Assembly: GCA_900128395.1 (NCBI GenBank)
Contig: LT649375.1
Location: forward strand, 1 to 24,514
From: Stramenopiles sp. TOSAG23-2
Lineage: Eukaryota > Sar
Length of the DNA: 24,514 nucleotides
Direction: 5' to 3'
The notes beneath the pieces were generated by a model. That model did not search any database and was not told the DNA's origin. It saw only the letters and a list, made by a program, of their open reading frames with translations. Position numbers and translations under genes: made by a program. Positions 16,019 to 24,514 of this stretch are shown piece by piece (position 1 is the stretch's first letter; every line of letters begins with the position of its first letter).

Positions 16019-16840
16019 AAAAATACATTTCTTGAAATCCTATCTACATGCTCACATCATCAGTGGAAAAATATAATATATGTGCGAAGTGTATTGTTAC
16101 AAAGCGTACAAAATAAATATATATATTGGCAAGAGAGAGAGAGAGAGTTTTATGTTTTAAAAATATATACGAGCGTACAAACGTATTACACAGAGAATAT
16201 TTATTTTGTTTAATTTATAAAACGTAATTATTTTAGCTTCTGCTGCTGATTTCTTAACCAAATGTCTGTATTTTACAAAAAAAATGTTTTTTTTTCTATT
16301 CTTCAATATATAAATATATATATATATATTAATGTATCGGTTGTAATGTTTGATAATATATGAATCTGATAATATTGTAATGACGTTTATTGATTTTACG
16401 ATCAGAATGTTTTGTATATATATGATTGATTGATTGATTGATCTACCATCGATATGGATATATATATTTTTATCCATCACAAATAAAATGTAAATAATAA
16501 CGTACATATATAATAATGAATAAGCAACAATGAAACGCTGAGGAAAATAAAGAGGTTAAGGTTTTAATTCCTCGAGGGTGATAGGAGAAAATAACACTAC
16601 AAATATCATGTACTGCGACAGCCTTTATTTTTTTTTTTTTGATGTAACAGTTAAGAAAACAACAACAACACCTACATATAACAGTAACTAAATACAACAG
16701 GTATATATATTAAATATACATATACAGAGATAGATAACTTGTATGGAAGAAAAAAAACATATCAACAATAGAAAACCAAAACATTTGTCCTGAAAAGTTG
16801 TTTCTATAGGCAAAGGTATTGATATAACTAATAATCAAGC
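16019..16840. other. AT-rich, microsatellite-rich upstream region of the EF-hand/WD40 gene
   Basis: It contains a GA run (16132-16147), TA-rich tracts (about 16300-16330), a TGAT run (16423-16442) and a T/A homopolymer near 16628-16640. Minus-strand open frames here (16157-16507, 16470-16697) are low-complexity and not convincing genes. A possible 5' UTR intron lies at its 3' end. Confidence 0.55.
16701..16809 (+). other. Possible 5' UTR intron of the EF-hand/WD40 gene
   Basis: CAG|GTATAT at 16701 and TTTCTATAG|G at 16809 resemble the verified splice sites in the selenoprotein gene. Excision would remove 109 nt, leaving a 31-nt leader before the ATG at 16841. The acceptor could equally be chance. 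RNA reads across 16700/16810 would decide. Confidence 0.3.
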
Positions 16841-19800
16841 ATGGACGATACGAAAACGGAAGAACCATCCAATGAAAATCCAAATGTAAAAAATACTAAT
16901 GAAGAAAATAATAACGATGAGAGTAATAATAATAAAAATAATCCAAAAACACCACGAAACTTAATCATCGATACATCTGTACAACAAGCACCTAATACAC
17001 CATTATCACCATTATCTCCTCTTGAACCACAATCACCTATGACAACATCCAACATCGATAGACATGGGAATCCATCCTCGCCATCATTTAAATATGATTC
17101 ATCGTCGGATGAAGAGGATGAAACGGCACCAAAAGAAAAATCTGGTATGGATATAATGATGTCTTTAGAAGGTTCTGCGTTAAATGAACTTAGAGCACAG
17201 TTTGAAAAAAAAGAGCAAGAAGAAGGCGATGGTCTAGACTTACCAGAATTTGTTGAAACGTTTTTGCAATTTTTAAAACCAAGCAAAGAAACACGTAAAT
17301 ATTTAGTCACTGATTTAGTAGAATTATTTCATCAAATTGATATAAATGGCGATGGAACTTGTGAGTGGGAAGAGTTCACGTCATATTGTGTAGAAGCAGG
17401 TTTATTAGCTACAAGACGTGTGAAAATCCCATTAAAATATCAATATGTACAGGATAAACGCTTAGGTAATATAGAAGGGTCAAAAGGTGAAATTGCTGGT
17501 GTGACATGGTTACCAGACATACAACGCTTAGCGGTTAGTTCAGTTGGCTCACATGTTTTGCAAATGTATAATTCTGATTTTGTTTTACGTGGTATTGTTG
17601 ATTTAAAAGTCGGGCTTGAGCGACTTTTGGCGGAATCAAACGAGGAGGAAGGGCATCAATTAAAAGATCCAGATTCCATAGAAGCTAGTATATTAGCATG
17701 TTGCTATGTCGAAAGGCAGAATTTATTGATTATGGCAACAAGTGATTTAGCAATAACAATGTGGGAAGTTGGGATACAAGCCAAGAATCCATTCATACAC
17801 CAAAGCACCGTTGTAAAGGATGACGAATATCGATTTGCTGGAATCGTACAAGCTGGTGCAATGATTTTGACATTGAAATATTGTCCACATATCGAAATGG
17901 TTTGGGCTGTTGGTGGACACGACGTTTTGCATGGCCATGGAAAACATAAACGCAGCAATGATAGCGATGATGAAGTTGATGAGGTTAGTCAAAATGATCA
18001 ACCTGGGATTATACAAGGGTATGCATTGAAATTAATTCCAAGTCCAGGAACGAAAGAAAATTGGGAATTAGTCCCTCACATACTTTTAGATGGGTTTCAT
18101 AGAGCATGTACAATGGATATCTTAGAGATTCCATCGGATGGAGTTTTAGTTACTGCATCTATAGATAAAAAAAGGAATTTAGGAGTTTGGGATATGCAAA
18201 CGGGAAAGTTTAAATCCAAATTGATTGGCCATAAACGAGGTGTAGTTTCAATAGCATTTGCAGATGAATATAAATTGTTATTAAGTGCAGGATTTGAATA
18301 TGATGCATTAATATGGGATGTTAAAGGTAGCAAATATCCAATTATGACAATACATGGACATCATGCACCGTTAATCGGGATACGTGTTGTACCATTTGCA
18401 AGTGGCACAAGGGCAATAACAGCAGATCGCAAAGGAGTGTTTCGTATGTGGGACATCAGGCGTTCCACGCACACGAAAGCATTGCAATTAGAAGCATGGG
18501 AAGATACTACTGAAGTTGGTGGTTTTCGCCCAAAGAGTTATGACATCATGACTCCAGGAAGAGATTGCGTTGCATCTGGATATAGCATGCATGTTTTTAG
18601 ATGCAGAAGAAAAAGGACAACGGAGGCAATACCATCAATTGTCATTTACAACGATGAGTTTATGCAATTTGCAGTGGCATTTGATAATGATGTATTTTTA
18701 TATAGTGCTGCTACAGGCAAACAAACACAGCATTATCGTAATATAGGAAAAAGTGCGATCACATCCATGTGTTTAGATAGACGCAGTAGGAAACTTATTA
18801 TAGGGTATCATGGAGGTGCTATATTAGTACATAATTTCATGAATGGTGCAGTAATGAAGAAATTTACGGGCCATACAAATGATGTTACCGCATTGCAATT
18901 TGCCGGTCCAGACGATTGTTTAATAAGTACATCATGGGACAAATCTATTCGTGTCTTCGATGAAGCAGCACCTGGGGAAGGTTTGCATCATCCTCCCAGT
19001 GGTCCAGTACTGCGTAGTGTAACCGATATCCACAATCGTGATGTTGGATGCATGGCATTTTCACATTCATTAAACTTAATTGCAACTGCTGCCACAGATT
19101 TTGTCGTGAGAATTTGGGATTTTCAACATTTAAAAATGGAAAAATATGGTAATTGCGTATCGCACAAAGCAGAAATCACGTCAATTATATTTATTGAACC
19201 ATACCCATTATTAGCAAGTGCAGATTGTATTGGCAAAGTATGTCTATGGGCTGTTAGGCCTGATTTACATCGTGGAAGACTACTCTTTTCATTTGAAAAT
19301 ATGGCTATTGTAAATACTTTCGTAAGCGCGAAGAAAATGGAGAAAATATTGAAAAAAGAAAAGCAAGAAAAATTTGCTTTTTTAACCGGTATTCCAATCC
19401 CGGAAGATGAAAAAATAGATAGTGATGATGAGGAAGAAAATGATTTGCAGCCAATAGCTATAAATGATATGAAATTAGGAAAAGTAGATAATGATGGTAA
19501 TCTCGTCATAATTTATACTGGGGATGATTTAGGATGCATAAAAAAATGGAACTTGAACCAAATAGTTAAACATTATGATATCCAAAAGCCGAAGAAATCG
19601 GTGACACAATTAAACAGTTACAACGCAAGACGTCGTTCATTTCGTTCTGGCAAAGCAGATTGGGCATCGGACAGAAAAAAAATGGACCCACTTAGCAGAG
19701 GGGGTGGCACGTCGCCGTTGTTTGCAAGGCAATCTATTATGAGTATGGATGAAAATATTTGTAAAGCAACATTGATGAAAACATGGAAAGCACACAACGA

Positions 19801-21568
19801 AGCAATAAATAATATAGAAGTTGTTAATCATCGACCATATTGTATCGTTTCGACATCGATGGATTTAAGTGTCCGAGTATGGTCTCATGAAGGTGCAAAG
19901 CTGGGTTCGTTAGGATTAAGTAGAATTGAAAAGCAACGAGCCGGAATCGGTGTGCCAAAGATACCTAAATGGGAACTATTTCCGCCAATAAAACATAAAC
20001 GGCATGATCGGCTAAGACATGGTAAAGTTGTATTACGAGACGTGGACGAACGAGCATATAAAGCAAGGCAATTGTTAAGAAGAATGTCATTGCGAACACC
20101 ATTATCATCACGCCTATCACACCGTCCAGAATCACCAAAGATAGTATCAAAAGCCAGTATTAAATTTGAAAAAATATTGACTCAAATGGATGGTGGTGAC
20201 GAAGATGGGGTCTCTTTACCAGCTCTGAAAAAGGCTAGAGGGCCATTTTATAAACATTTTAAGCATGAAATGGTTTCAAGAGAGCGAGATGTACAAGGTG
20301 CAATAGCACGTATTGAAGTTGATACAGCGTTATCGCCATTTTTAAAACAGAAGCTGGGAGACAATTGGAAATCACCAGAATCGAAAAGGCAAGAAAAAAT
20401 GAAAAAGAAAAAAGAAACGGAATTAGCAAGAGCCAAAGCTGAAGAGGATGCATTAGTAAAAGCTAGCAGAAAGAAACCAAAACGTGGGAAAACGCCACAA
20501 AAACAGGAAGCAACACCAAAAAAAATGCCTATTAAATTAGCAAAATTAGATACGAAAAAAGTACAATCAGCACCTGCATTATTAGGACTAGATGATATTT
20601 TTGGAGCAAACTCATCTTTATTATTTGAAGATAGTTCTTCAGCCTTACTACCTCCCTCTACTGCAAATAGCATGTCGATGGATACAAAGCCTGCTCAATC
20701 GCCAGAGGTAACGGAGGCCATCAAAGTGCGAAAACGTATACGAATGAGAAAGGCCTTAACTAAGGCAAATTCAATGTTGGCGGAGGCTGAGTTGATGGAA
20801 AACATGGACCATACTGATGACGACAAGGAACGTTTACGCGCAGTGACATCAACCATATTTGGTGCTAGAGCAGCAAGTGAAATTCCATTGAGCAAATCAA
20901 AGTCAAAGCAAAAAGAAGGAAGCTCCGGTGGTCATAAACACTTAAAACGCTTTGGTCCATATACCGTTAATGATATTTCAGCAGTTCGAGCATTATTCAA
21001 TTCGTATGATGAAGATGGTAGTGGTGAAATCGATGCGAGTGAATTCATATCAGCAGCAAATATGCAAAACTCTCATTTATTTGAAAATGCTGGGAGTATG
21101 TTTGCTAGCATAGACAAGGATGGCAGTGGTACTGTGAATTTTGTTGAAATGTGTGAAGTTTTGTTCCCAAATTTGGAAAAGCATGTTTATGATGAAATGT
21201 TAGAGTATGTTACTTCCGATGAGAAAAAAAATAGAAAACATCGCGAAGTTCAATTAAAAGACCATCAAATAGAAGAGATCAAACAAATTTTCCGCTTATA
21301 TGATGTTGATGCAAGTGGCGGTATTACCGTGGAAGAATTATATTTAGCATTAGCCAGTTCACATGGAAGTGGTGTTGAAGAATTTGAAAGCTACTTTAGC
21401 ATTCAAGAGTTGCGTGACTTAGTCTTGCAATATGATGATGATGGTAACGAAACTCTTGAAATCGAGGAATTTGTAGCCTTGTTTCATGATAATTTTTACG
21501 GGGATGTAAATGAGGAAGAAGAAGATAAAAATAAAGATGGCCCTCCTGGTCCAACGTTTTTAGATTAA
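16841..21568 (+). CDS. EF-hand/WD40/EF-hand protein, WDR49 (CFAP337)-like
   Basis: 1575 codons with no intron, TAA stop at 21566-21568. Seen: an acidic low-complexity N-terminus (about 1-100); an EF-hand region with loop DINGDGTCEWEE (about 166-177); many WD40 repeats over about 220-850 (e.g. GVWDMQTGKFKSKLIGHKRG, LISTSWDKSIRVFD, VVRIWDFQ) and a later repeat near 975-1010 (IVSTSMDLSVRVWSHEG); a Lys/Ala-rich charged linker (about 1150-1350); and four C-terminal EF-hands with loops DEDGSGEIDASE (about 1388), DKDGSGTVNFVE (about 1424), DVDASGGITVEE (about 1487) and DDDGNETLEIEE (about 1531). Known: the EF-hand plus double WD40 propeller layout occurs in WDR49/WDR64/EFCAB8-type proteins, which are axonemal. 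Inference: a calcium-sensing axonemal scaffold. The C-terminal EF-hand quartet is an addition relative to the simplest family members, which weakens strict orthology. Confidence 0.82.
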   Translation: MDDTKTEEPSNENPNVKNTNEENNNDESNNNKNNPKTPRNLIIDTSVQQAPNTPLSPLSPLEPQSPMTTSNIDRHGNPSSPSFKYDSSSDEEDETAPKEKSGMDIMMSLEGSALNELRAQFEKKEQEEGDGLDLPEFVETFLQFLKPSKETRKYLVTDLVELFHQIDINGDGTCEWEEFTSYCVEAGLLATRRVKIPLKYQYVQDKRLGNIEGSKGEIAGVTWLPDIQRLAVSSVGSHVLQMYNSDFVLRGIVDLKVGLERLLAESNEEEGHQLKDPDSIEASILACCYVERQNLLIMATSDLAITMWEVGIQAKNPFIHQSTVVKDDEYRFAGIVQAGAMILTLKYCPHIEMVWAVGGHDVLHGHGKHKRSNDSDDEVDEVSQNDQPGIIQGYALKLIPSPGTKENWELVPHILLDGFHRACTMDILEIPSDGVLVTASIDKKRNLGVWDMQTGKFKSKLIGHKRGVVSIAFADEYKLLLSAGFEYDALIWDVKGSKYPIMTIHGHHAPLIGIRVVPFASGTRAITADRKGVFRMWDIRRSTHTKALQLEAWEDTTEVGGFRPKSYDIMTPGRDCVASGYSMHVFRCRRKRTTEAIPSIVIYNDEFMQFAVAFDNDVFLYSAATGKQTQHYRNIGKSAITSMCLDRRSRKLIIGYHGGAILVHNFMNGAVMKKFTGHTNDVTALQFAGPDDCLISTSWDKSIRVFDEAAPGEGLHHPPSGPVLRSVTDIHNRDVGCMAFSHSLNLIATAATDFVVRIWDFQHLKMEKYGNCVSHKAEITSIIFIEPYPLLASADCIGKVCLWAVRPDLHRGRLLFSFENMAIVNTFVSAKKMEKILKKEKQEKFAFLTGIPIPEDEKIDSDDEEENDLQPIAINDMKLGKVDNDGNLVIIYTGDDLGCIKKWNLNQIVKHYDIQKPKKSVTQLNSYNARRRSFRSGKADWASDRKKMDPLSRGGGTSPLFARQSIMSMDENICKATLMKTWKAHNEAINNIEVVNHRPYCIVSTSMDLSVRVWSHEGAKLGSLGLSRIEKQRAGIGVPKIPKWELFPPIKHKRHDRLRHGKVVLRDVDERAYKARQLLRRMSLRTPLSSRLSHRPESPKIVSKASIKFEKILTQMDGGDEDGVSLPALKKARGPFYKHFKHEMVSRERDVQGAIARIEVDTALSPFLKQKLGDNWKSPESKRQEKMKKKKETELARAKAEEDALVKASRKKPKRGKTPQKQEATPKKMPIKLAKLDTKKVQSAPALLGLDDIFGANSSLLFEDSSSALLPPSTANSMSMDTKPAQSPEVTEAIKVRKRIRMRKALTKANSMLAEAELMENMDHTDDDKERLRAVTSTIFGARAASEIPLSKSKSKQKEGSSGGHKHLKRFGPYTVNDISAVRALFNSYDEDGSGEIDASEFISAANMQNSHLFENAGSMFASIDKDGSGTVNFVEMCEVLFPNLEKHVYDEMLEYVTSDEKKNRKHREVQLKDHQIEEIKQIFRLYDVDASGGITVEELYLALASSHGSGVEEFESYFSIQELRDLVLQYDDDGNETLEIEEFVALFHDNFYGDVNEEEEDKNKDGPPGPTFLD

Positions 21569-21988
21569 ATTAGAGGGGAGGAAAAAGAGAGATAAAAAGA
21601 GATCACATATAATAATATTTATTTCAATAATATATCTCTCCAATGCAATAAAGAATTCTTTCTCTAAGAGAATTTTTTTTAACCTCTTACCACACCACAC
21701 GTGCACATCCTTCCGATACAAAATAGAAAATCAAAATATTTTACGAATTTCGTATGTATTCATTTAAATATCAATATCATATCATTTAAATGTATCATAC
21801 ACAAAAAATATATAAATATACGACTTCGAACGAATCGTAAATAATTCTTCCCCTAACTAGTTACTACCCTGGAACTTCTCAAAAAACATTTATACAAAAA
21901 TATATAAATATTGATACAGGTAAATATATATAAGAGCAACAGTTATATATATATATATGCAATATATACAGTATCATTTAATTCTAAA
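21569..21988. other. Convergent 3' region between the EF-hand/WD40 gene and the HSF gene
   Basis: 420 bp, AT-rich. It includes a short palindrome around TTCTCTAAGAGAA (about 21659-21672), an AATAAA-type signal near 21648 for the plus-strand gene, and TA tracts near 21900-21960. No gene seen. Confidence 0.6.
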
Positions 21989-23257
21989 CTAATCATCTGG
22001 AACTTCAAATTCGTCTGACATTCCACTAATTCCAGACATTCCTGACATTCCACGCCCTCTATTCCTAGATGAACGTACTTCTTGTTGTAACATATTTAAT
22101 GTTTGTTGCATTGTAGAATATGTCGCAGTAAGAGACTTCAAATTGCCTTCCAATGATTTAATAGTATTGTGTTGGTTTTTAATTTGGCTACGGTTGCTAG
22201 ATATCTCTTTTCTTAATACCCCTATCTCTACACTCATTGTTTTATTCGCTTTTGCCATTGAAACTAAAGTTCGCTGCAATTCAAATAATTCTGCGTTATT
22301 AGAATTCCAATTTCCATTCATATTACCAGATTTCTTGAAGTTTATTAAATTACTGTTGGAAAAATTTACTGAGCTTGCAGTTTTTCTATCAGAGGGCCTT
22401 CTGTTGACTTTTGTTTTTGTTTTGCTTTCATTCAATTGCATTTGAGTGGTTGTTGTCACTATTTTTGTTTCTTCACTTTTAATTTTTACATTTTTCTTAT
22501 TTACAACTTTTTGTCGTTTTGCATTTTTTCCATTTGATTTTATGCTGTTATTATTATTATTATTATTATTGTTACTTTTATTATTATCAGTACCTGGCAC
22601 AACTAATGCTTTTTTCGATGTGCCACGTTTTCTTTTAATATTCTTCATATCGTCTTTTGCTTCACGCCTAAATAAAGGGTTGCTAAATTGTCTCATATTC
22701 GGCTCTTGATGAATAGTATAAAAATTGTACATATTCAATTGCCTCAAAAATGATGAGAATTTATCGTGTTTAAAATAACGTGGGAGGATGTGCTTTGAGA
22801 ACTCTGCTACACGTTTCACAATAATGCTTGTCCCATCTTTGCCCCAAGCAATGTAATCTTCTAAACCATCTTCTGATAGCATGTTGTACAATTTTTCTAG
22901 AAACGGTGGTACAACGGAAGAATTACGGCCACCTTTACCTTTTTTCTCTTTGGTAAATTTTGTCACTTCCCCTTTTGCCCCCTTGGCTTTACCTTTACGA
23001 AATTGACGATAATTTTGTCGATATTTATTGAATTTTGCCACTGCTATATCATCCCCAACCTCAAAGAAAGGTATTGAAAGTGGAGAGTCAGGAGATTCAT
23101 TTCCATCTTCCAAGTTGTTCGTATCATCTTCCAAACCATCAAACAACGAGTCGTTGCTAACGTCATCATCATATAAAAAACTAAAGTCCTGTTGAGATGC
23201 AGAAGCGTCAGAGGAATAACTCATTTTTCTAGATATGGAACTAGGACTACCTTCCAT
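21989..23257 (-). CDS. HSF-family transcription factor
   Basis: 422 codons; the first ATG of the frame is at 23255-23257. Seen: an acidic Ser/Asp N-terminus (1-70); a basic Lys/Gly region (about 76-112); an HSF DNA-binding domain at about 116-210 (VPPFLEKLYNML, then HDKFSSFLRQLNMYNFY, then LFRREAKDDMKNIKRKRG); a basic linker with polyAsn (about 229-237) and likely nuclear localisation sequences; a C-terminal coiled coil at about 325-393 suited to trimerisation (ELQRTLVSMAKANKTMSVEI); and a short GMSG repeat and acidic end. Known: HSF domains bind nGAAn repeats through the helix containing SFxRQLN. HSF-type genes are expanded in stramenopiles. Inference: nuclear, possibly stress or developmental regulator. 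Two departures from animal HSF1 are NMYNFYT where NMYGFRK is usual, and a short wing region. Confidence 0.9.
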   Translation of the reverse strand: MEGSPSSISRKMSYSSDASASQQDFSFLYDDDVSNDSLFDGLEDDTNNLEDGNESPDSPLSIPFFEVGDDIAVAKFNKYRQNYRQFRKGKAKGAKGEVTKFTKEKKGKGGRNSSVVPPFLEKLYNMLSEDGLEDYIAWGKDGTSIIVKRVAEFSKHILPRYFKHDKFSSFLRQLNMYNFYTIHQEPNMRQFSNPLFRREAKDDMKNIKRKRGTSKKALVVPGTDNNKSNNNNNNNNNSIKSNGKNAKRQKVVNKKNVKIKSEETKIVTTTTQMQLNESKTKTKVNRRPSDRKTASSVNFSNSNLINFKKSGNMNGNWNSNNAELFELQRTLVSMAKANKTMSVEIGVLRKEISSNRSQIKNQHNTIKSLEGNLKSLTATYSTMQQTLNMLQQEVRSSRNRGRGMSGMSGISGMSDEFEVPDD

Positions 23258-24036
23258 TTTCCTTTCACACTATAATAAATATTAACAGCAGCAGAGTTTT
23301 TGTCTTCAAAACTCCAAAAAATAAACACTTGTCTTACACTATTACACCAGATCTATATGTTTGCACGACGACAAGGTGTTATATCATCTATCTTATATAT
23401 ATTATATCTTTAATCTACAACCACTAAATAACACATGGCAAATATAAACTATTAATACATGTAAATTAGTTTTTTTTTAGTGAGATATTATTTTATATGT
23501 GTCCAACACTTATAATACCATCATCACACCATTGAATTAGTGAGAGAACTGGCCATTTATATTATTATTATTCTGACGATCTTTTCTTTTTTGCGACAAT
23601 GCTGTGTAATGTATATAATACATGTAATTGTGTCCATATTGGACACGCAGATGGCACAGCGAAGAGCAGAGAGTATGCTCTAATTTCCATTTCAAGTATA
23701 AATAAATGATAGTCCTTTGATAGGAGAATATTTTTCCATTTGGTTTTTTTGTGATGATGTGATGATGGATTATCTACTCGATCCCCTCATCTTCGCCTGC
23801 TACAGCCCAAAATCAGGAATTCTGAGCGCTAATGGATTATCCACACCAGAGCAAAACAGTATACATATACATGTATATATCCCTCTATTCAAATACAAAT
23901 GGTTATGAAAATGTTAGTTTATTTAATATCGAGAATCATAATCATGGCATAACATCGATACTATTTTTGAGAAAATTCTAAGCATTTAAGCTAATATGAA
24001 AAAAGTAGAACCCAAAATATCAAATAAACATCAAAA
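23258..24036. other. Intergenic region upstream of the HSF gene and of the thiolase fragment
   Basis: 779 bp, AT-rich apart from about 23630-23680 and 23760-23850. It has the palindrome at 23630-23646. No missing thiolase N-terminal coding sequence was found in any frame. Small open frames at about 23599-23709 and 23717-23908 were not recognised. Confidence 0.5.
23630..23646. promoter_or_regulatory. Perfect inverted repeat GTGTCCA-TAT-TGGACAC
   Basis: 7-bp arms with a 3-bp centre, about 375 bp upstream of the HSF start. A related half-site, TGTGTCCAACAC, lies near 23496-23507. It could be a dimeric regulator site. The CC(A/T)5GG centre is one base short of a classic CArG box. Confidence 0.35.
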
Positions 24037-24321
24037 ATGAATAAAGACAAAGCTGGTATGACGTTGGATCAAATTGATCGTATTGAAATTAATGAAGCAT
24101 TTGCTGCACAATTTATTGCATGTGAATTAGGTTTGAATCGTGATATATGTAATGTGAATGGTGGTGCAATTGCATTGGGTAATCCAACTGGTGCTAGTGG
24201 TAGTCGTATTATAGGACATTTAGCACATCAAATGAAAAATGATAAAGATTTAAAATATACAATTGGTAGTGCATGTATTGGTGGTGGACAAGGTATTGCT
24301 ATTTTACTAGAAAATTGTTAA
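24037..24321 (+). CDS. Thiolase C-terminal fragment, probable pseudogene
   Basis: 94 codons with its own ATG and TAA. Seen: IDRIEINEAFAAQ, then GGAIALGNPTGASGSR, then GSACIGGGQGIAILLE. Known: these are the C-terminal blocks of acetyl-CoA acetyltransferase/3-ketoacyl-CoA thiolase, normally about 390-420 residues. GHP carries a catalytic His and CxGGG the second catalytic Cys. Here the Cys is present, but the His is Asn (AAT for CAT), and the N-terminal nucleophilic Cys domain is absent. A TAA lies in frame 12 nt upstream, and no good splice acceptor (T-rich tract plus AG) precedes the frame. Inference: a 5'-truncated, catalytically dead copy. Expression as a short protein is possible but cannot support thiolysis. 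Less likely it is the last exon of a gene with a distant upstream exon. Confidence 0.6.
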   Translation: MNKDKAGMTLDQIDRIEINEAFAAQFIACELGLNRDICNVNGGAIALGNPTGASGSRIIGHLAHQMKNDKDLKYTIGSACIGGGQGIAILLENC

Positions 24322-24514
24322 AAATGATTTACAATATATATATTACCGTACGAATAATATATTTTATATTTAAGTTTACGCATGTAATTTATTTTTTTAT
24401 AAATAATTTAACACTCTCATAGTAATATATGACCCGATTTATCTGAGATACAAATTATAATGCACGAGGTTTGATAGTAAAATATGTGTAATTTGTACTT
24501 ATTAGTATAATAAA
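24322..24514. other. AT-rich 3' flank, nothing recognised
   Basis: 193 bp after the thiolase-fragment stop. Only AT-rich sequence with AATAAT-like tracts; no ORF, RNA or repeat of note. Confidence 0.5.

Noticed and set aside
16157-16697. Minus-strand open frames with Ile/Tyr-rich translations
   Set aside because: They are translations of TA and TGAT microsatellites with no domain or start context.
23634-23642. CArG box within the dyad
   Set aside because: The centre is CC(A/T)5GG, one base short of CC(A/T)6GG, so MADS-factor binding is not claimed.
23599-23709. Small plus-strand frame (about 36 codons) containing HIGHADGTAKSREYALIS
   Set aside because: Not recognised, and overlaps the palindrome. 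Too short to support as a gene.

Overview
The window is nuclear DNA from a unicellular, flagellated, AT-rich eukaryote that uses the standard code, with one UGA apparently recoded as selenocysteine. The intergenic DNA is very AT-rich and full of microsatellites. The genes are long and almost intron-free: one coding intron is visible, GTATGT...TTTCATAG, 81 nt. Ciliary-type proteins (ASH-domain, EF-hand/WD40), an HSF-type transcription factor, a helicase-associated-domain remnant and a selenoprotein would fit a stramenopile-like protist. That placement is inference and is not proven by the window.

Layout. 1-3208 (+): 3' part of an ASH-domain, EF-hand-containing ciliary-type protein. 3209-6203: a locus with nested inverted symmetry. 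It holds two small divergent genes, A (3267-4145, -) and B (4908-5678, +), which share a perfect 51-bp inverted-repeat promoter with a TATA-like box and a common N-terminal leader but have unrelated bodies. The locus is bounded by the real 3' end of the ASH gene on the left and a decayed inverted copy of that same 3' end on the right (5967-6203). 6278-9385 (-): Eps15-like endocytic adaptor with two EH domains, a coiled coil and a C-terminal DPF/DAF-rich tail built partly by a 240-bp tandem duplication. 9947-13750 (-): large coiled-coil/IQ/FHA protein. 14323-15216 (+): peroxiredoxin-like-2 (PRXL2/SelU/AhpC-TSA_2) gene with in-frame TGA at the first position of the CxxC motif (UxxC), one intron, a predicted C-terminal membrane anchor and a candidate SECIS element in the 3' UTR. 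15806-16018 (+): fragment of a helicase-associated domain. 16841-21568 (+): EF-hand/WD40/EF-hand protein resembling WDR49/CFAP337. 21989-23257 (-): HSF-family transcription factor. 24037-24321 (+): C-terminal fragment of a thiolase whose catalytic GHP His is Asn.

Functional themes are cilium/axoneme (ASH protein, EF-hand/WD40 protein, possibly the IQ/FHA protein), actin and endocytosis (gene B with WH2-like and CCDC53-like motifs; the EH-domain protein), redox (selenoprotein) and transcription (HSF). Eukaryotic neighbours need not be functionally linked and no operon is implied.

The most notable points are the selenoprotein that a standard gene caller would truncate at UGA, and the concentric inverted-repeat locus at 2969-6203. 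Several intergenic spaces also hold partial gene relics (ASH-gene 3' end, helicase-associated domain, thiolase C-terminus, perhaps a CapZ-alpha-like piece). This suggests recurrent partial duplication and decay of genes in this genome.
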